Assembly (NCBI GenBank): GCA_024362935.1 | Contig: JANCRA010000019.1 | Coordinates: 13,884,501-13,948,500 of the forward strand | DNA length: 64,000 nt | Source of the DNA: Setophaga petechia | Lineage: Eukaryota; Chordata; Aves; Passeriformes; Parulidae | Reading direction: 5' to 3' | Part shown: positions 26,282-39,377 of the stretch, in pieces | Layout of the letters: each line of letters begins with the position of its first letter | How positions within the stretch are numbered: the first letter of the stretch is position 1 | Notes under the pieces: model-generated | Databases searched by the model: none | What the model saw: the letters and a program-made list of their open reading frames with translations, nothing else | Told to the model about the DNA's origin: nothing | Translations under genes and position numbers: made by a program

Positions 26282-26373
26282 CGCCAGTGGCAGATCGCTT
26301 AATCAGACTTTGCGAGTCGGCTGCGGGACCAATCCCGTTCCTGCCGCCCCAGCAGCTTCTGCCTCCACAGGCG
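26282..26373. other. CpG-dense patch in CpG-poor surroundings
   Basis: Eight CpG dinucleotides fall within 92 bases (starting at 26282, 26296, 26313, 26318, 26324, 26336, 26345 and 26372), while the flanking kilobases hold very few. The patch also contains two short stems: GACT/AGTC (26306-26318) and CGGGA/TCCCG with a CCAA loop (26324-26337). It sits inside an open plus-strand frame of 161 codons (26130-26615) that begins at GTG and has no ATG before about codon 120, so a host start is not visible. It could be a small CpG islet, a young insertion, or a conserved element. I do not recognise the sequence. Confidence 0.55.
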
Positions 26374-29300
26374 CAGTCTTGGGGCTGGCTTATCCAAGGA
26401 TTGAGCAACTCAGCCAACACATCACAAAGATTACCAGCCTGGAGGAGAACCCTTGTGGATTACCAGGCTTTGGAGTTTGCACAGCTGTGATGTGCATGCC
26501 TTTCTATCATTCTTGTCTCCTTGTGATTTTATGGGTTTTTCCTCACGCAATCCAGAAAATGTTCAAGATACTGCTCAGAAATGTCAAAGCAGAGACAATG
26601 TGTCTTGTTTACTAGATTAGAGAAGCTCGTTACAACAGAAATGTCATAGGAAAAATGGACTGTATGCCTGAATAATCCACAGGGTTAGCCATAGTTTGAT
26701 TGTGACCGACTAATTATCCTACAGGAGGCTTACAAAGTCTTGCTCTTGTAAGATACATTTTAAAATCAGATGGACTGACTGCTGCAGTTTTGCATCTATA
26801 AAAGTAATGTGGCAATGTACAGTCATGCCATAGCTGCTTGTTGGTGTGATGTTTTATTTAGTTTGGTGGACAAGTGTGTATGACTTTAGCAGTACAACAG
26901 TATTCACATGCCCTTGAAGATTCTCTGCATACAATAATTTCAAGAAATTTTCTTATCTCTGTTAGGCCAAGGAGGAGGAACAATTGGAAAGACAGATTCA
27001 GAGGTTTGTTTACCGTGAATTATTTCCATACACAATATATAATATAATAATCTATTATCCACATTACTTTCCACAGACATCATTTGTATTTTTAGCATAG
27101 TAAATGTGTTTCTTCTCTGGATCAACTCCCACTTTTGTGATATCTGCTATCCTAAGACTGGGAGCTTTAAACTCCGGAGCTATTAGTTTTAGTCTTTGCT
27201 GCTACCCAGTACATCTCTATACCTTTGTAATTAGAGCTATCACAAACATGGATACACTGTTCCACTCTGGTCTGGAGCAACGAGGGACAGGTAATGCCCA
27301 GTGATGAGTGGGCCACATCCAGATCTCCTGCTGCATGAGTAGTTCCATAGATAGACCTTTTCAGCATGTATCTTGGTTTCCTGCTTGGTAAATCAGAAAT
27401 AACTCCACTGATGTACAGTTTGAAGAGACAATCAGACAAATCAAGTGTCATTTCTGAAGTTCCGAACCAGAATGAAATGCATAAAGGGAACAACTTCTTT
27501 CTTAACAAAAAGTAAGAAAAAGCAAAAGAATGAAAGCAGCAATATTGCATTGCTTTTTTTATCTTGAAGCAGTGTAGCATTGGTGATATATCATGATAAA
27601 ATTTATTCAATTATGAATTATTAGAATTTGATATATTTTATAGATTATGTACTATTTATAATTTTGAATAATTTGATTATATTTTGATAGAATAAGAAAG
27701 TCCATAGAAAATAATTTGGCTTTGATGGATTTGAAATGAAAGAGTTTTACCTCATCCACCTATTTTTATCCATTTAAGGATAAAAAATAGGAATGATGCA
27801 CAATAGCCAGCATTTTATTTGCATTGATATAAGCCTGCCAACTCATCCATGAGCATAAATTTCATAATAAAGACTATACATTTTTGGGCCCATCCAAGCA
27901 AATATCCCTGTATTCCCTATGAATAAATAACTGAAATTTAGTATGGTTATGATGAGAACTAAAGCATATAGAAAACTGGCTTTCAAGATTCATTCAGGAA
28001 AACCTTAAAGAAAAAAACCCTTTTTGTGTTGCTCAGTAACACTAGCAATCTCTTTATTTACTTTTAACCAGAAATTCAACGTCAGAGGAGTCTCATGGAA
28101 TGGAAAAAAAACCACACCAAAATATAATTTAAGAGAACAATGTACATACATTTCTGTTGGTGTTTCTTTAAAAGGTAATTTGTCCATGTGCTGATCTTGT
28201 ATAGATACGTTTATTCATTTAATTAAGAAGAAAAAGCAATATCTGATGACAGATGTCTGACTACCCGACTACAATTTAGCCCCTGCTACAAGTCCCTGTG
28301 ATATTCCAAGGTGTTTGTCTTTGAACATTGTAGTTACACTAGTGAAATGCTGTTCATGGATGGAATGGCACACTTCACTGATACAAGGGAAGTAGCAATA
28401 CTTCTTTTGATACAAAACAATGATATAACAAAGTTCGATAGTACATATGACAGTGGTTTAATTAGATTCAATGGAAACATTTTTTTATTTACTGCATAGA
28501 GGACAGGGTCAGATAAAACTGTAAGGGGAACCTTCCCAGTGAGGTATGAGGTTCAGAAGGACCCACTTGAGTTCTAAACTTGTCCTCAGAGGGGAGTTTA
28601 GGTGAGGCTGGATCCAGACTAAGTCCCGGACTTGGTGATTTATATCTAAAGGATTAGATGTGCACAATCAATCATTTCTATCACTTAGCTAAGATTCCAA
28701 AGTTTCAGCACAATTATTTCAAATTGGCCTACCAAGTATCTGACATGGTAAGAATTCTCTCAAGCTCGAGGTGCAACCTTTAGAGCTGCCCCTGCCCAAG
28801 GGGAGATCATGGCATGCAGGCCACTGCCTTGCAGGAGAGCTTAGTGGACCCTCCCTGGACTGTCCACTCTTCATGGAGTATGATGATTGAGTCAATCCTT
28901 TTTCCATACCAACTGCAGAAGTCAATTTCCTTCAAATTTGGCTTGAGTCAGACATTGATCAGCACTGTGGTTAGATGGGCTCATTGCTCCAGTTAGCCAT
29001 GGGCTAATGTGTTGTTACCTTCTCCCCTGAAAGCACTCTGAGCCAGATGCAGCCATCACAACCACATGTCCAGCACAGCTACCCCTGGAGCCACCCCATG
29101 GTGGCTACCCCTGCAGCAGGGCTATGGGAAATAATGGTGAGGTTGGGCAGTGGGAGAGCACACCATCACAAAACCCTTGCAGATATGCAACTGAGTCTCC
29201 AAAATTGTGGTTTCACCTGTGTAAATGGGTGCTCTTTTATACTATGCCACTACTTGTATCACATGGAAGTGCTTCTAAATAGGATGTGAGCAGTTAGGCT

Positions 29301-30359
29301 GAACAGCTTACTTCAGCTGAAAAGTATTTGAACCATATACTTTGTAAGCTATCCCCTTCCACATCCCAATAATATTAATTTGGACAGTTTGATGGTCAAA
29401 CTTCAGTATGTTCGACTCAGCAGCCAGCTTTAAAATATTTTAAATCTTAAATGCCAGCTTTTACCAAAATAACAAAGCAAGACATATTGCAGTAGAAATA
29501 GGGTACTAAATTTCTGTTAATGAGGACATCTATCAACTGTTTGCCATCCCTCATTAAGCTGCTCTGATTTGAAGCAGACATAAAAGAAATCTGAAAGATG
29601 CCAAGTCATATAAAAATTACGTTAGCTGGGAGGAAGGGCTCAGTTGTGGTTTCCCTGTGCATCCTGTTCTTGAGGCAGGATCTTGATTCACTAACACACA
29701 TAAAGGACTCACACTTTGTTTCCAACTTGCTCCCCATTCAGTGCATGTCCTGGTTTGGAGCATCCTCAGGACTGGCTTAAACTGAGGGTGGTCAGGTGGG
29801 ATGAGACTGGAAGTAGCTTTGTTCTTCCTCCTGCATGTGCCTGGCTGCAAGGGCTGAGGAGAGGAGGAAGATGTGCTCTCCCTGGTGTGGAGCCTAACCA
29901 TTACCTCACTCACAAGGTAGCAACATCCTCTGAGTTAATTTTAGAAACAGTTTTCTGTAAAATGCCTGTCACTGAAGTGTAAAATACAATGCTTCCTGCC
30001 TGACAGTACAGCTTTGCTCATTTGTTATCATGAGGGTTCTTGGCTAATGGGCTTACTGATGAGCATTCACTGAACTTTAAATCTTAAGCCAATATTGGAG
30101 AGCATGATCAGATAATGAAATTCATTCATCAGCTTTTCTCATTGTAAATGCACTTCTATGTTATGCCCATCCAGCCAAAGATCAGCAACTCATCATATCA
30201 TCATGTGGTCTCTTTATCCAGGTAGAGGCATCCCCATGCAGGCAAGCTAACCCCCACGACAAACTGCTCCCTTTTAGCCTCAGATTAAGTTATTTTGCAA
30301 ACCTGTCTCTTAGTTACTTCAATTAATGAAAACAGTTAAAAAATAGCAATCTGTTCAGG
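26374..30359. other. Gene-free unique AT-rich DNA
   Basis: No gene or repeat family is recognised. A very AT-rich stretch lies at 27600-27700. A 147-codon minus-strand frame at 27167-27610 starts at TTG and has no recognised similarity. Nothing else stands out. Confidence 0.6.
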
Positions 30360-30375
30360 AAAAAAAAAAAAAAAA
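30360..30375. repeat. A16 mononucleotide tract
   Basis: This is an uninterrupted run of 16 A after TTCAGG and before GATGTTTT. It is a simple microsatellite. Confidence 0.92.
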
Positions 30376-30479
30376 GATGTTTTTCTGAAGTACATTTTTT
30401 GTGTGGGTACCTGTTACTCTAGTGCTGACTATAAACACAAGGTGTCAGATTTTATTCATTACTGTTCATTTCAGCTTCT

Positions 30480-31180
30480 TCTGTTAATTATTATTCTACA
30501 ATTTTTTTATTAAGGGACATGGACTTGGAATTTCACACTTAGTTAAACACCACTTAACCCCCTGACACAATATGCATGTATCCCATTAATGGAAATTTTT
30601 GCTAATACTATCCCAGCTAAACAGTTGTCATGATCATTCACTATCATTAAGCCAAAAAGGTTCTCTGGGATGTATCCTAAAAAGGTGCTATTCTAATTAT
30701 GCACATCCCAATTAAGAGAAGTATGGAATATTAAATTTATTAATCTGTCCTGGAAGAAAAGGACCTTTAATTTCAGAATGCATCTGGCCTTATTTAATGT
30801 TAAATGTAAGGCATTCTTGGAAACTTTGCACTGTGGCAGCCCTTACTTGTTAGCTAGCTAGCTATTATATTGTGTCTTCATCATGGAAAGTTATTCTTGG
30901 ATATCTTTCCCTAAAAAACATATAGTTTGCTTCATTTTGAGTTTGACTTCTGGATAAACAAGTGAAATTTTCCTTCTGGTTAGAAACCATATTCGTAATG
31001 ACACTTTAAAATTTTACCCATACCCTTAGCCAATTAATACTGGTCTAAATACTGTTACTTAATGGACTAGTCAATAGGAATAATGCTGTTCAATGGAAGT
31101 TGTGTAATGTCTCTGGTAGAGTATTTATGTTTAATAGTGCTTGTACTACATAGCAAAGCAACTTCTTTATTGACCATTCC
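30480..31180. promoter_or_regulatory. Possible conserved non-coding element, homeodomain motifs
   Basis: The stretch is gene-free and rich in homeodomain-type core words: TTAATTAT near 30484, CCATTAATGG near 30580, CTAATTATGC near 30694, CAATTAAG near 30709, TTATTAATC near 30736 and CCAATTAATAC near 31031. There is no repeat signature. Vertebrate developmental enhancers often look like this, but so does ordinary AT-rich DNA. The call is an inference from composition only, and cross-species conservation would decide it. Confidence 0.25.
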
Positions 31181-32780
31181 AAATTAAATGGTGAAACAAA
31201 AATCAGTGCAGTTATCTTTTCAATATCTGTTCTCTTCCTCATGTAAAATGATAAAATGGGTTCTTTTGTAATCTAAGGAAACACCTGAAATAGGCCTATA
31301 TATGCAGTGCACTCAGGTATTTCGTTGCTGATTTTATTTGGCAAGATGCTGATTAGGAGCACCCCACCCTGAACACCTCTAAGCCTGTGGGTGCACACAA
31401 ATAAATGAAAATTACTCGCATCCTGATAGAGTGCCAGGGTCTTTATAAATAACTGGAGTCAGTGCCATTTGCTTCACTGCCTGCAGACAACTAGATGGCA
31501 CAACTTACTCCTCTCCATGGCAGGTTCTTTGAAGGTCTATGCTTTCAGTGCTTTTGTGGCATAAACCCTGGACTTGCCTCATAAGTCTTCCCTGGCCCCA
31601 TAAAGTCACCAAATGCTGTGCTTCGAGCTGTTTTTATGAGGCTTTATCACTGTGCACAGCTTGGCTGCAAATTGCTTGTTTTAAGCAAGTCATGAAATGA
31701 GAAGTGGTTGTACTGAGAGTTCAGAGTGCCAGAGCTGCCTTTGCCTGCTTTAGAGCCATGTGTGCTAGAGTGTGCTGTATACAGCATGTTTCCCAAACTA
31801 TAACACCAGCCTCTTTTGTCACACACATGCATGACCACCTGAATTAGAAGAGATTCCCCATCCCCCCACCAGAACTGTGGAGCAGAGCTGTCTGCAGCAC
31901 CTGTTTCAGATATCTGTTCTTGGACCTCTGCTCAGGAATTGCTGACACTTGAACTTCTGCCAGCAGTCAAAGGTAGATAGCAGTCCCCTGGTCATTTGGA
32001 ATACTTGAAGCCAGTGACTGGTGCAGGAGTAGAGCTACTGGCTGCAGAGACACTGAATGTGTTCCTAGAGACCTGATGACATCTGGTCCTACAGCTGTTT
32101 GCTGCTGAAAGGGGAAATCCCATTTTCCCCATTTTTCTGACCCTCTTCCCCTCCTCTTCCTAACTCTACCATATAATCCTGCTTTTTCTGTTATCACCCT
32201 TGTCAGACCTTATGGAGAGACAATTCAACTACCTGGCATGGAAGAAAACTGTTAATTTTCTTTTGCCTCATTCTGCTAGTTTCCTCCAAAAATAATGAAT
32301 GGAACCAGCTTGTGGTGAGGTCAAGTGAGCACTGGGCCTTGTAAAGAGAAGCAGCAGAAGCTGGCAATTAGGAGCAGAAGAGGTGGGAAAAGAGTGCACT
32401 GGGATTCAGCTTTTTTGATAACAAGCTGTTAGATCTGGCACATCTCTGTCTTGGGAACTGCAGAAGTACAGATTGACAGTGTCTATCTCCTTCCCTTGGG
32501 AAGCACTATCATATTCAGAAATGGAGCTGGAGAGTATTTAGCTATCCCCTGCTGCAAGGTTAGGTTGACTTTAATACTTTGAAAGAAATACCAGTTGTTT
32601 TGGAAAAGAGTGAGTGGGAAAAATATTTCTTTTTTTTTCCCCCAGATGAGCCATTGAGTTTGGCTTGGCAGAAACTTTTGATAATTCAGTATTACTTACA
32701 AAAATCACTGGGTTATCTTTGATTTTCCCCAAAATGGCATGCTGCCTGGTCTTTAGTTTGCTTGGGGTGGCTAACTTTTT
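31181..32780. other. Gene-free unique DNA
   Basis: I see no gene or repeat family. Short open frames on both strands (up to 76 codons) are at chance level. A small hairpin-forming word, TTGCTT/AAGCAA, occurs at about 31674-31690. Confidence 0.6.
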
Positions 32781-32972
32781 TCAGCTTCTAATTAGAACAG
32801 TCATTTAATTGGTAAATTTTGTCCTAATCAGCACATGCCAACTGAAAAGGCTCTGTTGCTGTATGGTAGTCAACTGTATCCTAATTAATCTTATCCTAAT
32901 TAAACTACCATCATGATATGCTTTACTGAGTATTTCATGTGAGACTGGTTACTTTAGCTTCTAATTCATGCA
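32781..32972. promoter_or_regulatory. TAATTA cluster, possible enhancer core
   Basis: Within 190 bases there are three exact TAATTA sites (32789-32794, 32882-32887, 32897-32902) plus TTAATTG (32805), CCTAATCA (32823) and CTAATTCATG (32961). Two of the sites lie in a near-perfect 15-bp tandem pair, TATCCTAATTAA, at 32878-32904. TAATTA is the core bound by many homeodomain proteins, and TAATCA-type words suit others. The density is above what the surrounding DNA shows. Function is inferred, not shown. Confidence 0.3.
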
Positions 32973-35900
32973 TTGTTGGGTGAGAAATACCTCACTCTGC
33001 AACTTACTCCCAATACTTTTGCTTCTGAGAATCTGGCTTTCACCACAGAAATCAAAAACCCCATGTGTGTCCAGCAACTAAAAGTGAAAATGGTTCAGGT
33101 TTCCTAATTTAGGCAGACTGGGAATTTTTCAAGTGCTTTCAGGAATCCATCAGCGTGGCTGGATAAACCTGTGTGAGTTCCCCTTGGGGACCTGGTAGAG
33201 AGTGGACCTGGAGAACCTGAGGTAGAGATGTCCAAATGTTGGCTGACAAGACAGGGCCTCTCAGCACCTCTGTTTCAGGAGATGATGCACTGGGAAACGA
33301 GTTAGAGGAGCCCCATCAGCTCTGGTGCCTCTGTGCAGTGAGCAGGCATCCTGGCAGGAGTGTAGATCTCTTTGCCCTCAGCCTGGCCACTCTGCTCTGC
33401 TGAGGTGCCTGTGCCCCAACAGGGAGGCGCTGATATTGCGTTGCCAGCATGGGACTTGCAGATGTCACAAGTTTGGAGTGGTGCTAAATGAGCGTTGCTA
33501 CCTCAGTCAACTTGACCACCGTGTTAAAAAATCCTCTGAGGGTGTTACAGCCTTCTTTACTGTAGCTTCAATTCTTCATTCTAGCTATTTCACCCCACCC
33601 TCAGGCTACAGCAACATCCCCCATTTTTAAGTGCTTTGTATGTAATGCTGTGTGGCAAGGGGATACATTTCTATTGCTGAACCTAATAAAAACAGTGGTT
33701 GTCATGGTTTACTAGCAAAAATTTAATGCTAACCCAGACTCGTGGCAAAGTGCCTGAATTGCCTACGCTGTGCATCCTGTACATTCTCAGAGAAGTTATT
33801 GGTAATTGCATCTCTGCCCCCTCCCTATAGATACACCCCGTGTACCATCCAATTCTTCACATTTATTATTCAAGGCACTTTTGGTTGGAGATTACTGCAG
33901 CTAACTTGTCAAGAAAAAGGATTGTCAATGGCTTTGAAATGCAGTCTTTTCTTTGGTTTGTCTTTCTGCAACCCCACTTTGTGATCCTGTTTCCTGAACT
34001 TAACAGCTACTTTCCCAATCTGTGAGGGCTTCCCAAAGCTTAGTTGATGTCACAAGGTCATATTTATATCCTGAACTTAATTCCAGTTATTTCTTGGACA
34101 GATAACTTTTGACTTTTTATATACCTGAGCTCTGATTATGTGACAGGCAAAAAACAACAATGAAATGTAATTCTGCTTATATAACAAATCAGATTATTTT
34201 GCCTTGCCGACAAACAAAACTATATAGAAAACTATATGTGACCTCTGTGTGAAATGAGCATCTGCTTCCATGAGCTCAGAATATTTATGACATGAGAACA
34301 GCAGAAGTAGTTGGGGAGCAGGATCTTGTAATTCACAGTGGTTCATTATGAAATCCAAAGCAAAAATGGTAGACTGACATTTACCGCTCAGTCAAGACAC
34401 TTCTCTCTGCTTTGAAATGTTTCTTTTCATTCTAGAGTTCACATGTGTAGTAGCTAGAAGTTAGGGCTTCTGTTTAATTCTTATTCAGCCTTTGATTAAG
34501 GGGATCAAAACTTAGTACATAAAATTACTGCTTTGGAACAACTTACTGAAAAAAAGGGAAAGTATGTTGCTTTTGGGAAGTGCTCCAAAATTTACATTTC
34601 ACTTCCAGGGAAGTCGGAATGCTAAAGCCATGAATGTGAAGGAGGATTGTGATTGAGGTGTTCAGCATCCAATGCTAACAGTGTCGTTAATCCCCCACTG
34701 CTAAAGATTCCTTAATGTTGCAATCCATGGCACCTTTGTGCCTGCTGAAGTCAGGGAAGGCAGCTCTGAGCCGCACAAGCCGCTGGTGTTAAACCAGCAG
34801 CAGCGTGGTGCTTTGGCAGCAGTGTCAAAGCTGCACAGTGCTTGGCAGAAAACACAAATGTAGCTGACATATAAATTTGACTAGATACTCTTACCTCCAG
34901 TTTTTAATGTCTGTGTTAGAGTGCATCCAGTCAATTGGGTATTTACATCTCCACAGAACTGATCCCTAATTTTAATCTGTTATGCTAAATTGACAAAATT
35001 ACCCTATAGAAGGTGATCTTCATATGCATAGACTGGGCAAAAAAGAATGCCTGGGGTAAAAACCTGCAAAAGGTTTGTTGGTGTTTTGATCACAGAAAAT
35101 GGACCTATGAAAAATAGGTCTTTTTTTGTTAAATACTGTTGAAACTCATAAGAATAAACACTCCCTCACCTCAGAAAGCTGATAAACTAAGTAACCCTGT
35201 CCTAGGTTGATAAGGAGTTTGATAGGTAGTTTCTGTAAAGTCAGTGATAAGTACAACAATTCGGTCTTTGAATAAAAGGTGCACAATATGGCACAAAATA
35301 GGTAAAGCAGGGAACAAGGCAGAGAAGAAAAATATAACTGATGTATTTTCCTACAGGAGATATTGAGGCACTGAGAAATTGTAGAAGTTCTAATGATGAG
35401 CCATGAGATCTGAAGATTCTTGAGCACTCCAAGGAGGTTTTCTCTGGATTCTTTTTCCTTTCATTGCATTGGCTATTAGCTTTATAAGCATGTCTTTACC
35501 TGATGGCATTTTATATTAAAGGAAGCTTTTGAGTTATAAATTAGATTGAGCTAGTAAAAGCCATGTCATGTCTTTTATTGCATTTTTCATTTGTTGTTAT
35601 TATTTTATGAGAATTCAGGCTGTGTACAAGCTTCCAGCAGCTCTAGATCTCCCCCTCACACACACCTAGTGCTGCTAGGCAAGTGAGTAGGGATAGAAAT
35701 GAATTGACATCTGTGCGGAAACTACTGGAAAGTTCAGCAGGTTTCTGATCTTATAATTAATTAAAAAGCCCGGAGAAGAAGTCTGTCTGGGACTGCTTTT
35801 TATGGTAATTCCAAAACAAAAGCAGGAAAGCAGGATTACCTCTGCTTTTTGCAAGTTAGCTAATACACTTTCTGTCAAAGGCAAACACTGAATAAAACCA

Positions 35901-38900
35901 AAATAGTTGCAGTCAGCTCTTAAACCTTTGCTGGGAGATCTCAGCAATCTCAGAATGTAACTTTATCACCAGTTCTCTCTACAGCCTGTCTTTTTCACAC
36001 AGGCAAGTACTTAATAACACATAGTGGCAGTCAAGGCCAAGCTTGTTCATTCATACTTCAAATTTTCTTGGAGCAGGAGAGCCCCTATCAAAGAAAAAAC
36101 AAAATAGATGTGAAGACCATTTCAGTAAGAGTCCCTGAAAGTGTTAGAATCCAGCAGGCAAGACTTTTTATCCATAAGGAAGTCTTGCCACGAACAGACT
36201 TCGATACTTTTTTGCCTGATGGAGACCTTCCTACATTGTCACACAGCATGTGATCACACTGAGCTCCTGGGTAAACCATAGAAGGGTTTTTAACTGCAAA
36301 GAAGCCTTCTATAACAGAACAGATAAAGATGTGGAGAGACCTTTAGTCAAGTTACTACAGAGTAATCCAGAATGAAATGATACATTTAGCACACAGTTAT
36401 TCAGTAAAGTTGCATGGAAGTATGCATTATGTATGGATTTCTATCATATACTAATTTATTTTAGTCTGCTCCTAACACTCTGTAGGACAAGTAGCATGAG
36501 TTTATTATGTATTCATCAGAGATGAGTTTATCATCTTTATAGCACACAGAGAACCAGGGTAAGTGCTCCACTATGATCCTTCAGAACAAATATTGCTGCC
36601 AGTAGGCAATACAGCAGCTGGAGGGAGGTCTGCACATAGCAAAAAAAATATGTCAGAATCATTCTTTTGGATCCTTCTCCACCCAGGGCATCTGCACACT
36701 GAGCAGGGCAGGGATGTAAAGGCAGCATGTTCAGACTGTGGGTGTTAACTGGGGTCACACCTAATGGCCAATGTGAGTGGGAAAAACAGTAAATTACGGT
36801 TTTTCTCTGATTTGTGTGTGAGTGAGCTCATACCTGTGCTGCTGAGACCTCTGAAACTGGTGTGAATGTGGACATCAGTACATAGGGTATATTAAAAGAC
36901 AGTTTTCCTTTTCTTCCACTTCCTATAGGCACTTATTTTTAATGAATATGTCCAGCTATCTCTCTTACATTTTTCTAGAATGGCTTGAGGCCAAATTGTT
37001 TTCGTGAGTATTTCTCATCAACAGGCATCAACTGGGTAACAAGACAATATTGCATGCATTGTCAGAGCTTGTTAGATCATGGCTATGTTGCCAATATTCT
37101 AAGGCAGTACTCATTGGAACAACATTTGCTTGGCTGAAAGACATAATTTCCTACTGAGTGTTTCCATCCTGAGAGTTTTTTGTGCCTAAAAATTTAGCAA
37201 ATGGTAGCAAAAGAGCAAGCACCAAATGCCACTGTCACCTTGCCAAGGTCTATATTTGTCATTTCTAGACTTGGAACTTTCTGTATATATTAAAAGTAAA
37301 TAGCTTTCAAGCTGAAAGTGTAGGATATCAGGGTAGGAGATAAAACACTTGACATTGCAGCAGTGTAGTAAGGTTTCTTTGTCTTTTTTAAGCAATTATA
37401 AATGGCAGATGTCATCTTAGCATGAATTATATGCCTTCCTGTCTGCCAAGGAGAACCTGTTTGTTAATGCTGTAATCATTCAACCTGTCAAAGTTTGCTT
37501 AATAATATTTAAGGTAACCCCTTGGAGAGTAAATGTAGATATCAATAAATATTTTCCAAAACACTGATTTTACTGGCAGCCTGGAGGACTCTGGTGTTCT
37601 AAGAGTTAAATAACTGTTTATTAGTTTTTCTTTTCCTTGAGATAGACATTTCATCAATTAATTATTGATTTTTTGTTCTTTAGAGTTGAAGATTTTGAAG
37701 GCCACATCAGCTTCTTTTAGGCTGGTAAAACACACCAGTCTACCATTGCTTACAATAAGACAGTCCTGGTACCATTTATGTTCCTATAAGGAAAAAGCTT
37801 TTGCAAGGCTATTTTTAGGAATTAATGAAGTCAACAGTGGTATGGGAAGCCTGAATAAAGTTTTATGTATGTAGGTGCTATTTCCATATATATAGGCTAT
37901 TTCTGTACATGCATTAGAAACCTTTCGTTTAGCCTGCTCAGTTGGAATACTCTGTCTCCTTTATGCTTGTAATTTTCTGCAGCCAAAAACAGGAGGTCAA
38001 ACAAAAGACATTGTGTAGGCTTCAGAACTTCCACATACCTTGATATGTCATGAACAGAATTTCACTTCTGTGTTTTCTCTAGTTTTAGCAAAAATGTTGC
38101 TGTTTATTATGAAGCACATATTAGAACAAGACTCAGAGAAGGTTATTACCTGAAACCTGTGTTTTCTTTATGAAGAAATTGTCCATTGTATAATTCTGGT
38201 ATTTGAGTTTCTGAACACAGTTATTCACACAGCATCCATCAGATGCTATAGATGCTCATATTGTTTTTCATCATAAACATGTTAAGCAGTACTTTAGTCG
38301 TAAACCTCAAATTGCATAAACTAAAATTAATTGCTAACAATTCTCATTCATTTTCATAAAGTTGTGCTGGTTTGAAATTAATGCAATTTATAACAACACT
38401 GTCATTTTTATTCTGCCATTAAAACTCCAGTCATACTTACTAGGTTAGCACAGCACTGTTACATTTCTTCTAAAGTCACCAACAGCAGAAGAAAATTTGG
38501 CAATTGTTAGTGCTATTGAAACACCATATAATTTAAAATCATGTTAGGGAAACCATTGCAAAGCTCCCACACTTTAATGGATCTTCATCCCCACTTAAAT
38601 ATTTACTTGCTTTTTCTGCTGTGCATCAAATATTATTCATAATCTTTAGTCATGAGCTTTTGAAAATCCTCTTCCATGTTGTTATTCTCAAAGTCATCAG
38701 TATTTGTTTGTTGCTATCATTTTTTCCCTAGGAAATACATTCCTGAAGACTCATGTTGCAGGATGTAATTTTACTTGTTGTATTGAGAATACTTGAAAAA
38801 AAATTGTAGGATTAGATCCTGAAATTCAGCCCTGAAATCTCATGAGCATGCACTTCATTCTAACCATGAGAGCAGGCTCATTAAATATTTTTCTCTTGTG

Positions 38901-39104
38901 GAATTAGCTGAAAGAAAAATAACTGAGTCTGTATTTGTCCTAGCTAGCCCTATATACGCTTTTAAGTGTTCCCTTATAAAATGATCCCTACAGTTTGAAT
39001 TGTTTGGTAATTGAAATCCACAATAATTATGTGAGGGCCTTCAGGGGAGACTGTATGCCTTCCTTAATTTGAAATGGGTTTAGACATATAATTGTGGGTA
39101 GATT

Positions 39105-39150
39105 TATTCTCTAATTTAACTGTAATCTATTCTCTAATTGAACTGGAATG
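39105..39150. repeat. 23-bp tandem duplication, two copies
   Basis: Copy 1 (39105-39127) and copy 2 (39128-39150) both begin TATTCTCTAATT and differ at three positions. They are directly adjacent, which suggests a local slippage event. Confidence 0.8.
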
Positions 39151-39344
39151 ACAAAGTGGTGCAGAAAATATGTATTCAGAGATGGAAACCAGTGTGACAA
39201 ATGGCAGCCCCCTCTCTTTTGATTTGTTGAGGTCTCGTTGCCAAATCAATGGCATCGAAGTGATATACAAGGACTTCTGGGCCTTCTGCTCAGATCAATA
39301 TACATGTTTTCATGCCAGTACAGTGACCAAATGCAATTCCTCTA

Positions 39345-39377
39345 TTTTTTTTTCTTTTTTTCTTCTTTCTTTTTTTT
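39345..39377. repeat. Polypyrimidine (T/C) tract
   Basis: A run made almost only of T with single C interruptions follows CTCTA. It could be read as a splice-acceptor polypyrimidine tract, but no AG-flanked exon with a recognisable product follows, so it is called a simple repeat. Confidence 0.8.

Noticed and set aside
26306..26340. tRNA-like stems in the CpG-dense patch
   Set aside because: The two short stems do not give a cloverleaf, and there is no acceptor stem, no GGTTCGA-type box B and no box A at the right spacing.
35640..35670. CRISPR-like or satellite arrays anywhere in the window
   Set aside because: Apart from the 89-bp minisatellite no regularly spaced repeat was found; short CA-type runs such as that near 35656 are trivial.
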